DNA of 64,000 nt from Citrobacter telavivensis (GCA_009363175.1 CP045205.1:186001-250000); one strand, 5' to 3'; numbered from the stretch's first letter, positions 32,246-41,583 are shown. The notes: generated from the letters alone by a model not told the origin. Numbers and translations are program-made.

Positions 32246-34306
32246 TCATTTCTTCATCTGCGATAAAATCATCCGGCACTGATTGGCATCCCCTTCCGAG
32301 GGTGAAATCAGTGCCAGCAGCGCGGCGGCGGGCGTCACTAACGTCGCCAGCGCCGCAGCCACCGCGCCACGGGCAATCAACGGCCCGGCTTTTACCCCCG
32401 CCTGCGGCTCCTTAAACGTCCCACGCACGTACAGCGGTGAACGCAAGGTAATGATGCGGATACCTTTGCTCTCCGGGTCGATGGTCAAATCCAGCTGTTC
32501 TGAGGCAAAGCTCGCCGTCCCGGTGACGTTGATCAACGCATTTTCGGTGTCGAATGCAAAAATTTGCGGACGCGCCACGCCGTTCACAATATCGAGATTC
32601 GCCGCCGCACAGTTGACCCGCACTTCGTCATCGCCAAAGATCTGCCCGACAATGTAGTTCCCGACGTTCAGGCCAACGATCTCCATCAGGTTGCGGCTGA
32701 TCAACCCGTCGTTCATCAGCAGTTTCAGGTTGCCATTGCTGTTGCCCAGCAGCGCCGCCACGGAGTTCCCGCTGCCGCGAAGTTCGGCGTCACCGTTCAT
32801 TTCACCCAGCGTTTTCTGCATCAGTTCGACGTTCGGCATCAGTTCTTTCAGTTTTAAGCGCCGCGCCTGAATATCTGCGCGCCCCTGCATCGGCTTTTTG
32901 TCGCCTTCCAGATGAATCGTTGAACTGATGCTGCCACCCGCCAGACCAAACTTCAGCGGTTGCAGGCGCAGGTCAGCATTCTGCAGAATGATGTGGGTTG
33001 AGAGATCGCGGATCGGCAGACTGCTGCCATGTTCAATACGCCGCCCTTTGAAGCGCACGTCGGCGTCCATCACGTTCCATTTGTCCGTTTCGAAGCGGTC
33101 ATAGGGCAGCACTTTGTCCGCTGGCTGTATGCTCTTTTCGCCCTTTTTCTGTTCTGAGCGCTGCGCTTTCTCCGCGCCTTTACCGGAATCAACGCCGATC
33201 AGCGGCCCCAGATCCGCCAGCCTGAGCTGGCGTGATTCCACGTCGCCTTCCAGTTTCGGACGCGGTTTCCCCGTCGTATAGGTCAGCGAGCCGTGAATAT
33301 CGCTGTCGCCGATTCGCCCATTGAACTCCCGGTAGTCAAACACTGACGAGGCGTTGGTATCGATTTTCGCCACCAGCCGACCGTCCGTTTCGAACGGCGG
33401 CGTATCCGGCAGCAGCACCCCCGTCAGATCGTACAGCTCGCCCAGTGAATCCCCGGAGAATTTCAGTTGCAGATCGACGCCGCCCATCTTCATTGGGTCC
33501 TTAACCACGCCCACCAGCGCCACTCGGGTATTGCCGGAGCGTAAATCAGCCTGCACTGGAAACGCGGCGCCTTCGCTACGCAGCGCCAGCATACCGCCCA
33601 TCTTTCCCGTTCCAGTAAGCGGTTCGCCGTTGTATCGCCCCTGTGCCTTCAGGCCAAACACGTAATCTTCAACCTTCGCGTTATCGCCTTTTGCTTTGCT
33701 TCCCGTGACTTCACTGAACGGCAACGGCTTGCCCAGCGGATCGACCAGGATCTCGATATCCGCTTTGCTGACCTTATCGTCAATGGCGATCCGCCCCTGA
33801 TCGAAGAGAATCGTGTCCAGCCGGAAAGACCAGGCAGAAGGTTTGGCATTGGCGTCTTTGTTTTCTGCGCCTGCCAAGTCAAATGTCCAGTTATTGTTCT
33901 TCTCAGACAGGCGAATCAGCCGCGCATCGGGTTTCACCAGTTTGATCCACGGCAGCCAGACGGTTTTGCTTAATAGCGCCAGCGGGGCGAGCGTCGCTTC
34001 GACGCGGGGAAGGTGCACCATCGTCACTTCGGGAATATCGGGGGGATTGCCGAGGATAATATCTTCAGCATGCACGTGCGGCCACGGCACCCAACTGCGC
34101 CAGCCGGTCTCCTGCTTTTGGCGCTCCCAGACGACCCCCAAATCACCACGAATGGCGAACGGTCGGTTAAGTTCGGTAGAGACTTTCTGGTTGATGGTCG
34201 GTTTGAGGCGGTTCCAGTCAAATGTCGCTATCAGTACGATAACGACAACGATCAACAACAAGAAAGTCCCTGTTATTACTGTCGTTATTTTTCCGGCTTT
34301 GGTCAT
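32246..34306 (-). CDS. yhjG: AsmA-family protein YhjG
   Basis: A 686-residue AsmA-like protein with one N-terminal membrane anchor (about residues 8-30) and a long periplasmic, beta-rich region. A Lys/Glu/Gln-rich linker lies near the middle (KAQRSEQKKGEKS), and a second hydrophobic stretch near the C-terminus (GAVAAALATLVTPAAALLALI). AsmA-family members bridge the inner and outer membranes and are implicated in phospholipid transport; the role of YhjG itself is not settled. The start is the ATG at 34304-34306, matching E. coli length. pdeH lies 77 bases upstream on the same strand. Confidence 0.92.
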   Translation of the reverse strand: MTKAGKITTVITGTFLLLIVVVIVLIATFDWNRLKPTINQKVSTELNRPFAIRGDLGVVWERQKQETGWRSWVPWPHVHAEDIILGNPPDIPEVTMVHLPRVEATLAPLALLSKTVWLPWIKLVKPDARLIRLSEKNNNWTFDLAGAENKDANAKPSAWSFRLDTILFDQGRIAIDDKVSKADIEILVDPLGKPLPFSEVTGSKAKGDNAKVEDYVFGLKAQGRYNGEPLTGTGKMGGMLALRSEGAAFPVQADLRSGNTRVALVGVVKDPMKMGGVDLQLKFSGDSLGELYDLTGVLLPDTPPFETDGRLVAKIDTNASSVFDYREFNGRIGDSDIHGSLTYTTGKPRPKLEGDVESRQLRLADLGPLIGVDSGKGAEKAQRSEQKKGEKSIQPADKVLPYDRFETDKWNVMDADVRFKGRRIEHGSSLPIRDLSTHIILQNADLRLQPLKFGLAGGSISSTIHLEGDKKPMQGRADIQARRLKLKELMPNVELMQKTLGEMNGDAELRGSGNSVAALLGNSNGNLKLLMNDGLISRNLMEIVGLNVGNYIVGQIFGDDEVRVNCAAANLDIVNGVARPQIFAFDTENALINVTGTASFASEQLDLTIDPESKGIRIITLRSPLYVRGTFKEPQAGVKAGPLIARGAVAAALATLVTPAAALLALISPSEGDANQCRMILSQMKK

Positions 34307-34383
34307 AGTTAGCGTCCTCACGTCTTCCCTTGCCTGTCCTAAAGATAGTCCAGCCAGACGGAGTTAGCGGAAACCGCCGGTTT

Positions 34384-35151
34384 TTACAGTGACAGAATGA
34401 CCTCATCGAGATGGGAAAATGGGACCGGGCGCGACAGAAAATAGCCTTGTGCGGCAAAGGCAGGCGAACGTTGTACATCGCGCCACTCTTCCAGCGTTTC
34501 CACTCCTTCAACGATCACGCCGCGGCAATAGCGGTTCATCAGTTGCAGCAGCATGGTAAAGAGATTGCGCCCCTCAGGCGTCTGGCGAAGCATCACGAAC
34601 AGTTCGCGCGCGATTTTGATGTAGTCATAGCGGACCTCGTTCAGGGCAGAGAAGTTAGCCATCCCGGTCCCGAAATCATCCAACCACAGCGGGCCAAACT
34701 CGCACATGCTGGCGAAGGAGGATTCTTTTGGCAGATGAATATGTTCTACCAGTTCAAAACGCAGCCACGGCATCCGTTCAATCATCTGCACAATGTTGGG
34801 CTGCTGGCGCATGGTGAGCAGCGTTGGACCATCGACATTCACGGAGGCCAGTAATTCATGACGCTGGAAAAAGTCAGCCTTTTGCTCCAGCAACTGAAGT
34901 TGTTCTTTGACGATATCAACGCGATGGCGCACCGCCACCCCGGCAAAATAGCGATCGGGAGCGATACGTTGGGTCGGATTGTCCGGATGCGTCACCACCG
35001 TCAGCAGTTCAACCGCTAACAGGCGTCCGTTGGTCTGGTAAATCGGCTGGTGAGTGTAAGCACGCTCGCACTGCAGCCAAAAGCGCCGATCCTGCAAGCT
35101 TTCAACGCTCGCCTCGGAATTGCTTAGCTGCTGGATAACCTGGTTTATCAT
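34384..35151 (-). CDS. pdeH: c-di-GMP phosphodiesterase PdeH (YhjH)
   Basis: PdeH is a soluble, stand-alone EAL-domain enzyme that hydrolyses cyclic di-GMP and keeps its level low in motile cells. The 255-residue protein equals the E. coli length. The EAL motif reads VEL (Glu48), as in E. coli; other catalytic or metal positions are present as Asn105, Glu136, Asp158-Asp159 (LDDFGTG), Lys179, Glu215 (VEGVET) and Gln235. The start is the ATG at 35149-35151; the in-frame extension of 15 codons is not conserved. Upstream is a near-perfect sigma-28 promoter, so the gene belongs to the flagellar class III regulon. Confidence 0.95.
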   Translation of the reverse strand: MINQVIQQLSNSEASVESLQDRRFWLQCERAYTHQPIYQTNGRLLAVELLTVVTHPDNPTQRIAPDRYFAGVAVRHRVDIVKEQLQLLEQKADFFQRHELLASVNVDGPTLLTMRQQPNIVQMIERMPWLRFELVEHIHLPKESSFASMCEFGPLWLDDFGTGMANFSALNEVRYDYIKIARELFVMLRQTPEGRNLFTMLLQLMNRYCRGVIVEGVETLEEWRDVQRSPAFAAQGYFLSRPVPFSHLDEVILSL

Positions 35152-35199
35152 CTCAGATGTCCCGTGATTAAGTGTGTTACTGCCCCGACTCGTCAAAGG

Positions 35200-35226
35200 T
35201 TATCGGCCTTCAGGCGGAGAACTTTA
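35200..35226 (-). promoter_or_regulatory. Sigma-28 (FliA) promoter of pdeH
   Basis: On the minus strand TAAAGTTC (35219-35226), an 11-base spacer and GCCGATAA (35200-35207) match the FliA consensus TAAAGTTT-N11-GCCGATAA at 15 of 16 bases, about 40 bases before the start codon. Confidence 0.93.
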
Positions 35227-35298
35227 TGTTCGGTCACGCGCAAAATTGAAAACGCGTTTGTAAAAATCAACGCAGAATACGGACTGGCTCAAAAAAAT

Positions 35299-35319
35299 TT
35301 TTGGAACGTTGTTTTAATA
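35299..35319 (+). promoter_or_regulatory. Candidate KdgR operator upstream of kdgK
   Basis: A 21-base imperfect dyad with core GGAAC-GTT-GTTTT resembles the KdgR consensus (AAATGAAAC..TGTTTCATTT) at about 13 of 20 positions. KdgR control of kdgK is known or predicted in related enterobacteria; the site here is tentative. Confidence 0.35.
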
Positions 35320-35383
35320 TGATTGACCACCCAACACCCACAGCGCACACTAACGCTAACTTTTTCTAAGCAGGTTCACGACT

Positions 35384-36313
35384 ATGTCCAAAAAGATTGC
35401 CGTGATTGGCGAATGCATGATTGAGCTGTCACAGAAAGGCGCAGATGTTCAGCGCGGATTCGGTGGCGATACATTGAATACCTCCGTTTACATTGCCCGT
35501 CAGGTTGATGCTGCGGCACTCTCCGTACACTACGTCACGGCACTGGGCACGGACAGTTTCAGCCAGCAGATGCTGGAGTCATGGCACGGTGAAAACGTGG
35601 ATACCTCACTGACGCAGCGCATGGAAAACCGTCTGCCGGGCCTCTACTACATCGAGACCGACAGCACCGGCGAGCGGACGTTCTATTACTGGCGTAACGA
35701 AGCGGCGGCGAAATTCTGGCTGGAGAGCGAGCAGTCAGCGGCCATTTGCGAAGAACTGGCGACCTTTGACTATCTCTACCTGAGCGGTATCAGCCTCGCG
35801 ATCCTGAGCCCATCGAGCCGTGACAAACTGCTGTCGCTGCTGCGCGAATGCCGCGCCAACGGCGGGAAAGTCATTTTCGACAACAACTACCGTCCGCGCC
35901 TGTGGGCCAGCAAAGAAGAGACTCAGCAGGTTTATCAGAAGATGCTGGAATGCACCGATATCGCCTTCCTGACGCTGGACGACGAAGATGCGCTCTGGGG
36001 CGTGAAGCCGGTTGAAGAGGTGATCGCACGTACGCATGCCGCGGGAGTGCAGGAAGTGGTCGTGAAACGGGGTGCAGATTCTTGCCTGGTGTCTGTCGAC
36101 GGTCAAGAACCGATCGACGTTCCCGCGGTAAAACTGCCAAAAGAGAAAGTGATCGATACCACTGCCGCTGGCGACTCGTTCAGCGCCGGGTATCTGGCCG
36201 TTCGTTTAACCGGTGGCAATGCCGCCGAAGCTGCCAAACGGGGTCACCTGACAGCCAGCACCGTCATTCAGCATCGCGGGGCGATTATCCCACGCGACGC
36301 CATGCCACAGTAA
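35384..36313 (+). CDS. kdgK: 2-dehydro-3-deoxygluconokinase KdgK
   Basis: KdgK phosphorylates KDG to KDPG with ATP, feeding hexuronate and pectin breakdown into the Entner-Doudoroff pathway. The 309-residue PfkB-family sugar kinase equals the E. coli length and has the N-terminal VIGECMIEL (residues 6-14) and the C-terminal PfkB signature DTTAAGDSFSAG at 258-269, with the catalytic Asp at 264. The start ATG is at 35384. Transcribed alone; pdeH diverges from it. Confidence 0.97.
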   Translation: MSKKIAVIGECMIELSQKGADVQRGFGGDTLNTSVYIARQVDAAALSVHYVTALGTDSFSQQMLESWHGENVDTSLTQRMENRLPGLYYIETDSTGERTFYYWRNEAAAKFWLESEQSAAICEELATFDYLYLSGISLAILSPSSRDKLLSLLRECRANGGKVIFDNNYRPRLWASKEETQQVYQKMLECTDIAFLTLDDEDALWGVKPVEEVIARTHAAGVQEVVVKRGADSCLVSVDGQEPIDVPAVKLPKEKVIDTTAAGDSFSAGYLAVRLTGGNAAEAAKRGHLTASTVIQHRGAIIPRDAMPQ

Positions 36314-36324
36314 AATCGACCAGC

Positions 36325-36355
36325 GCCTGATGGCGGCGTAAACGCCTTATCAGGC
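36325..36355. repeat. REP element after kdgK
   Basis: A palindrome GCCTGAT/ATCAGGC at 36325-36355 is followed by a half unit (GTAGGCCTGATAA) at about 36373-36385, between convergent kdgK and yhjJ. Confidence 0.8.
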
Positions 36356-36416
36356 CTACAGAAATCGTCTCCGTAGGCCTGATAAACGAGCAACATTCAG
36401 CAATTCTGTGATTTCC

Positions 36417-37910
36417 CTACTGCGCCGCCGGAATATCTGTCACTTCAGGATGCACTTCATCCGTCTCAACTGGCGTCGCCGCTGCCGCAACCGGGGTCAT
36501 AATCTGTTCCCACGTCGCCTGTAACTCCTTCATGTTGAATTCCGGCTCACCTTTCGGCTGCAGCAGAATCAGCGCCATATCCTGTGATAACTGCTGACGC
36601 AGATCCTGATTCAACATTTCAACGGTCAGGCTGTTCAGGAAATCCTGACGCAAACGCTGATACTGCTCGGGCGCGATATCCACGACCTGATTTTGCAGCG
36701 AACGCAGACGTTGACCGATCAGAATATCGGTATCGGTACGGGCGTAGGTCGCAAACAGCTTCTGCAATTCCAGATTCTTTTGCGCTACCAGCGCGTTGAA
36801 CTCTTCTTCCGGCAGGCCGTTATCACGCACTTTCGCCAGTTCACGCGCCACCGTGCTCAGATTGGCGGTAACCTTGTCGTTTGGCGATTCAATGTTGACA
36901 GCACACTGGGCGCGCTGGAACAACACGCGACAGTCAAAGCCGAGGCCGATGTCTTTCGCGTTGTTTTTGCTCAACGCCTGCTGAATGTGCCAGAACAGCG
37001 CTTCACGCGCTAAATCCGCGCGCCAGTAGCGCAGCAGCGCAGCGGACTCACGAATCGGCTGCCATGGCGTATCCCACATCACGGAAAGACGATCCTGGCG
37101 CACGGCGTCGGTCATGATGCTTACCGCTTCCGCACGCAGCGGTGAAAGCGTCGGCACTGGCGCAGGCGTTTCGCGTTTACCTTTCAGTTCACCAAACGTT
37201 TTGTTGATTTGCTCGGCCACCGAACGCGCATCGACGTTACCGACGATAATCAGCGTCATCGCATCCGGGGTGTACCATTTCTGATAGAAATCATGAACTT
37301 TCGCCGCATCCACCGGCATTTTCACCGGCTCGGCAGGATCGTGGCCCAGCAGCGCTGACCCTTTCAGACGATAGCGCCACCAGCCCTCTTTGGTATCGAC
37401 GGGCAGCGTGGTGACCATGTCTTCCGTGCTCAGCGCGTGATTCACGACCTCAGGGGTGATAGTCAGTTTGCCCATCGTATTCGCCAGATAGTTCAGCGAC
37501 TCTTTCAGCAGATCGTTACGGTTATTGGGCAGGCTAAGATTGTACTGCGTGGAATCGTAAGAGACCGTCACGGGCGGCATCGGACGCTTAGGGTCAAATC
37601 CCTGCTGCCACAGTGAACGCACCTGTGCGGCATCAAGGCCGCCACTCTGGGTTAACGCAATACGGGGAATAAGATGACTGAAACCGCTCTGTTGAGTACT
37701 TTCGGTGAGCGAACCGGTATTTACCAGCAGACGGACCTCGATACGGTCGCTGGGGCGCTGCGGGGTGGCTAACACTTGCCACTGTAAACCATTTGCCAGC
37801 GTCCCCTGTTGCCATGCCGGGTCTGGCTGGAGCGCATCCGCCTGCACATAGCCAGCAGTGGCCATCATCAGCAAACCGCCCGCTATAAGTCGAATTTTTG
37901 TGCCCTGCAT
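36417..37910 (-). CDS. yhjJ: Periplasmic M16-family protein YhjJ, zinc motif lost
   Basis: A 497-residue exported protein with a signal peptide (residues about 1-24, cleavage after YVQA) and the double-domain architecture of M16 zinc peptidases. The inverted zinc motif HxxEH is not intact: at the expected place (QQSGFSHLIPRIALTQSGG, about residues 78-96) the catalytic Glu and second His are Pro and Arg, as in E. coli YhjJ. It is therefore probably not an active metallopeptidase. The start is the ATG at 37908-37910. A terminator-like hairpin with a U-run lies 28 bases before the start. Confidence 0.9.
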   Translation of the reverse strand: MQGTKIRLIAGGLLMMATAGYVQADALQPDPAWQQGTLANGLQWQVLATPQRPSDRIEVRLLVNTGSLTESTQQSGFSHLIPRIALTQSGGLDAAQVRSLWQQGFDPKRPMPPVTVSYDSTQYNLSLPNNRNDLLKESLNYLANTMGKLTITPEVVNHALSTEDMVTTLPVDTKEGWWRYRLKGSALLGHDPAEPVKMPVDAAKVHDFYQKWYTPDAMTLIIVGNVDARSVAEQINKTFGELKGKRETPAPVPTLSPLRAEAVSIMTDAVRQDRLSVMWDTPWQPIRESAALLRYWRADLAREALFWHIQQALSKNNAKDIGLGFDCRVLFQRAQCAVNIESPNDKVTANLSTVARELAKVRDNGLPEEEFNALVAQKNLELQKLFATYARTDTDILIGQRLRSLQNQVVDIAPEQYQRLRQDFLNSLTVEMLNQDLRQQLSQDMALILLQPKGEPEFNMKELQATWEQIMTPVAAAATPVETDEVHPEVTDIPAAQ

Positions 37911-37937
37911 GTGAACCCCTGATCAACAATCCTGGTA

Positions 37938-37964
37938 ATAAAAAGACAACCCCTGTTGGGTTTG
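37938..37964 (-). terminator. Intrinsic terminator between dctA and yhjJ
   Basis: On the minus strand CAAACCC, loop AACA and GGGGTTG (one mismatch) are followed by TCTTTTTATT. It lies about 170 bases after the dctA stop and 28 bases before the yhjJ start. Confidence 0.55.
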
Positions 37965-38091
37965 CCTGAATATGACGTTAAAAACACTTCGTGTTAGACC
38001 GCAAGAACATGAAAATGTCACGGAAGAAGTGAAATAAACCCGATACCTCCATGTTGAAGGATTCGGGCCCAGGGGTCAATTATGCGCAGGA

Positions 38092-38120
38092 GGCCGCAGC
38101 CCCACAAGGGACTGCGGTCA
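38092..38120 (-). terminator. Stable hairpin after dctA
   Basis: A 10-base stem (minus strand CCGCAGTCCC with GGGGCTGCGG, one G-U pair, loop TTGT) starts about 15 bases after the dctA stop, without a U-run. It more likely stabilises or partly ends the dctA message. Confidence 0.5.
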
Positions 38121-38132
38121 TAAGTGTCGAGA

Positions 38133-39419
38133 TTAAGAGGATATTTCGTGCGTTTTGCCTTCAGGTGCACGATTATTCAGCACATCGTCAAGCTTCTTGT
38201 GGTCCAGTTCCTTCACCCACTTCGCCACAACCACCGTTGCCACACCGTTACCGACCAGGTTGGTCAGCGCACGAGCTTCAGACATAAAGCGGTCGATACC
38301 CAGGATAAGCGCCAGACCGGCAATCGGCAGATGGCCAACCGCAGAGATGGTCGCCGCCAGCACGATAAAGCCACTTCCGGTGACGCCCGCCGCCCCTTTA
38401 GAGGAGAGCAGCAGAACCACCAGCAACGTAATCTGATGGAAGATATCCATATGACTGTTGGTGGCCTGGGCGATAAACACCGCCGCCATCGTCAGATATA
38501 TCGATGTCCCATCAAGGTTAAACGAATACCCGGTGGGAATAACCAGCCCCACGACCGACTTGCGACAGCCGAGTTTCTCCATCTTGTCGAGCATACGCGG
38601 CAGCGCGGACTCGGAAGAGGACGTACCCAGCACAATAAGCAGTTCTTCACGGATATAACGGATAAATTTAAAGATGCTGAAGCCTGTGGCGCGGGCAATT
38701 GAACCCAGAACCACCACCACAAACACGATACAGGTGATGTAAAAGCAGATAATCAACTGCCCCAACTGCACCAGCGTACCGACACCATATTTCCCAATCG
38801 TAAAGGCCATCGCCCCGAACGCCCCGATTGGCGCCAGGCGCATGATCATATTGATGATGCCGAAAATGACCTGCGAGAAGCTTTCAATCACGTTGAAAAT
38901 CAACTGACCTTTGCTGCCCAGACGATGCAGGGCAAAACCAAACAATACCGCAAACAGCAGAACCTGCAGGATGTTGCCGCTGGCAAAGGCGCCAATGACG
39001 CTGCCCGGTATCACATCCATCAGGAAGGCAACAATGCCCTGGTCTTTCGCCTGAGCGGCATAGACCGCTACCGCTTGCGCATCAAGGCTTGCCGGGTCGA
39101 CGTTCATTCCGGCACCGGGTTGTACGACGTTGACGATGATAAGACCAATTACCAACGCAATCGTACTGACAATCTCAAAGTAAAGGAGCGCAACCGCACC
39201 TGTACGGCCCACTGCCTTCATGCTTTCCATACCTGCAATGCCGGTCACGACAGTACAGAAGATGACAGGGGCGATGATCATCTTAATCAGCTTAACGAAC
39301 GCGTCGCCAAGCGGTTTCATTTGTGCGCCAAATTCAGGGTAGTAATGGCCAAGGAGAATACCAATGGCTATTGCTGTCAGGACCTGAAAGTAGAGGCTTT
39401 TAAACAGAGAGATTTTCAT
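38133..39419 (-). CDS. dctA: C4-dicarboxylate:proton symporter DctA
   Basis: DctA imports succinate, fumarate, malate and aspartate aerobically across the inner membrane. The 428-residue DAACS-family protein equals the E. coli length. Family marks include the serine-rich re-entrant loop LGTSSSESALPRML (about residues 269-282) and the motif GYSFNLDGTSIYLTMA (about 298-313), with about eight helices. The 175-base gap to pdeK upstream should hold its promoter; I could not confirm a CRP or DcuR site by eye. Confidence 0.97.
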   Translation of the reverse strand: MKISLFKSLYFQVLTAIAIGILLGHYYPEFGAQMKPLGDAFVKLIKMIIAPVIFCTVVTGIAGMESMKAVGRTGAVALLYFEIVSTIALVIGLIIVNVVQPGAGMNVDPASLDAQAVAVYAAQAKDQGIVAFLMDVIPGSVIGAFASGNILQVLLFAVLFGFALHRLGSKGQLIFNVIESFSQVIFGIINMIMRLAPIGAFGAMAFTIGKYGVGTLVQLGQLIICFYITCIVFVVVVLGSIARATGFSIFKFIRYIREELLIVLGTSSSESALPRMLDKMEKLGCRKSVVGLVIPTGYSFNLDGTSIYLTMAAVFIAQATNSHMDIFHQITLLVVLLLSSKGAAGVTGSGFIVLAATISAVGHLPIAGLALILGIDRFMSEARALTNLVGNGVATVVVAKWVKELDHKKLDDVLNNRAPEGKTHEISS

Positions 39420-39594
39420 AAGGTGTCCTTGAAGTAAAAACCACAGGTCTTGTAAGGTTTTGGTTAACCTGCGGCCTTAAAATAACACCCAGACAACATG
39501 GCAGAAATGCACAAGGATCATAATTGAAACAAAAATGTTAAAAAACTTGAGCTGGCTCGCACAAGCCGGACCTTTTTAAAGTATTGTAATCACG

Positions 39595-41583
39595 TCAATT
39601 GTGCTTCAGGTAACGTTCTTCGAAGGTTTCTGCGGGTACAGCACGGGCATAAAGGAAGCCCTGAGCGATTTCAACGCCCGCCTGCGCCAGCCATTCACGC
39701 TGGGCTTCGGTCTCGACGCCTTCCGCCACCATCTGCAGATTCAGGCTACGCGCCAACAGGATAATGGCCGAGATCATGCTGTTATCTTCTGGCAGACCAT
39801 CGACAAACATTTTGTCGATTTTCAGCACATCGATTGGCAGGGATTTCATATGCTGGAGCTGGCGCAGCCCCGCGTAGCCCATGCCGAAATCGTCCAGCGC
39901 GATACGCACGCCTGCGTTACGCAACGGACGCAGTATCGCCACGGCGGCATTCGGATCGTCGATCCGCCGACTCTCTGTCACTTCCAGAATGAGCATACCC
40001 GGCTGGATACGGTAACGGTTTAACAGTTCCAGCATGTCTGGCACCATATTCGGGTGCATCAACTGGAGCGCCGACAGATTGACCGACAGCGGTAGCGTGA
40101 TCCCCCGCTCCTGCCAGGCCGCGAGCTGGCGGCAGGACTCCTCCAGCACCCAGTGGCCCACAGTGACCATCAGGCCGCAGGATTCAATACGTTCAATCAT
40201 CCCTTCCGGCAATTCCCAGCTTCCGTCCGGCTGTTGCATGCGCAGCAACGCTTCGGCACTCACCACCTTGCCGCTGCTCATCTCCACCTGAGGCTGTAAC
40301 CACAGGGCAAAGCGGTGGTTGTCCAGAGCGGTAAGAATATCACTCTCTTCGGTTAGCCGTTTCTGGGCCGCTTCCATCTGCTCAGGGTCGAAGAACTGAA
40401 TCTGGTTTTTGCCCTTGTGTCGGGCGGTAAACGCCGCCGAGACCGCGCGTCCGTAGAGCTGTTCGGCGCTGAGATCGCCATAATACATCGCCACGCCAAT
40501 GCAGCAGCTCGGACGCAGTTGGATCCCCTGCACTGGCAGTCGTTCATTAATGATAGTGAGTACTTGCTGACCTAGAGTAATCGCGTGCCACGGCTCTTTA
40601 ACGCCGTGGGCGATAATGGCAAAATCGTAACCGCTAATCTGTGCGAGCACCATTCTCGGCGACAGCACCGATTTTAGCTTCTCCACCAGCGTCAGTAGCA
40701 GGATTTCCCGCTGCGCCTCTTTCAGCACGCCCGCCGTGTCGCGCAGCGTTTCACAGGTGACAATCATCAGCGCCGTGGTTTGCTGACGCGCCACAACCTG
40801 TTCAAGCAGCCCCATCAGGAACGCTTTGTTCGGCAGTTCGGAGACCGGAAAACGCATCGCGTTGTCCGTCTGCTCTTCGCTGTGGCGCTGAACCAGCTGC
40901 TGATTGAGGTTGTAACTGCGCACCAGCAGGCCAATCTCATCGTCATGATGCAGACGCGGCAACGCCAGCTGATGTCCAATCAAATCCTGCTGCGGAATGT
41001 TATTCAGCTCGCGGGCAATTTTGCGCAGCGGGTGCAAAATCAGGCGATTCACACACCAGCTAATGGCCACCGTCAGCATCAGGGACAAAAGTAAGTAAAT
41101 GGTCACTAACGTAGACAGCGTACTCATCACAAACTTATACATGCGGAAGGAGTCGGCCTGGAGCACCAGATACGCCAGCGGCTGTGGATTCGCAGGACGC
41201 TCAAGCGAATAGACGGGAAGCGAGATCTGCACCGGCAGTTCGAAGAGCCGGGTCACCATCACCGGCACGGGCCGTTCAGGGATAAAGCTCATGCGCAGCG
41301 CCTGAAACTGATTCGGCAGCACCACATCGGCCCGTTGCACCACCCCGGCCGGTTTGATACTAGCGAGAATCGCTTCGGCTCCGGGAATATCGGCTTTTAA
41401 AATTGAGGAAGAGAGAGGTTCACGTACAGAACGGGCAATACTTTCCAGTTGCGTCGCCGTGTTATAGCGGTTCTGCTGTACCAGATGAAACAGCAAAACG
41501 GTGCAAAACAAAAATACAAACACCATGACAACGGCAGCCACCATTGCCATCTGCTTAATTGTTAACGAGCGACTGACGCGCAA
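39595..41583 (-). CDS. pdeK: c-di-GMP phosphodiesterase PdeK (YhjK), HAMP-degenerate GGDEF-EAL
   Basis: A 662-residue inner-membrane signalling protein: membrane helix (about residues 13-33), periplasmic sensor region, second helix (about 152-176), HAMP, a GGDEF domain and an EAL domain. The GGDEF motif is degenerate (SGYDF, 317-321), so cyclase activity is unlikely. The EAL motif EALLR (444-448) and the catalytic residues in NLSALQ (Asn502), EVTES (Glu534) and DDFGMGYAG (from 564) are intact. The start chosen is the TTG at 41581-41583 (minus), preceded by GGGGGGGAG and matching the E. coli N-terminus RVSRSLTIKQ; an ATG 20 codons upstream has no ribosome site. It sits just downstream of bcsC. 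Confidence 0.88.
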   Translation of the reverse strand: MRVSRSLTIKQMAMVAAVVMVFVFLFCTVLLFHLVQQNRYNTATQLESIARSVREPLSSSILKADIPGAEAILASIKPAGVVQRADVVLPNQFQALRMSFIPERPVPVMVTRLFELPVQISLPVYSLERPANPQPLAYLVLQADSFRMYKFVMSTLSTLVTIYLLLSLMLTVAISWCVNRLILHPLRKIARELNNIPQQDLIGHQLALPRLHHDDEIGLLVRSYNLNQQLVQRHSEEQTDNAMRFPVSELPNKAFLMGLLEQVVARQQTTALMIVTCETLRDTAGVLKEAQREILLLTLVEKLKSVLSPRMVLAQISGYDFAIIAHGVKEPWHAITLGQQVLTIINERLPVQGIQLRPSCCIGVAMYYGDLSAEQLYGRAVSAAFTARHKGKNQIQFFDPEQMEAAQKRLTEESDILTALDNHRFALWLQPQVEMSSGKVVSAEALLRMQQPDGSWELPEGMIERIESCGLMVTVGHWVLEESCRQLAAWQERGITLPLSVNLSALQLMHPNMVPDMLELLNRYRIQPGMLILEVTESRRIDDPNAAVAILRPLRNAGVRIALDDFGMGYAGLRQLQHMKSLPIDVLKIDKMFVDGLPEDNSMISAIILLARSLNLQMVAEGVETEAQREWLAQAGVEIAQGFLYARAVPAETFEERYLKHN

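Noticed and set aside
34371..34386. Terminator after pdeH
   Set aside because: The small AAACC/GGTTT stem overlaps the stop codon and has no U-run in the pdeH direction.
39540..39580. Strong intrinsic terminator after pdeK
   Set aside because: GAGC-CA-GCTC is only a 4-bp stem with bulges before a T-run; too weak to annotate with confidence.
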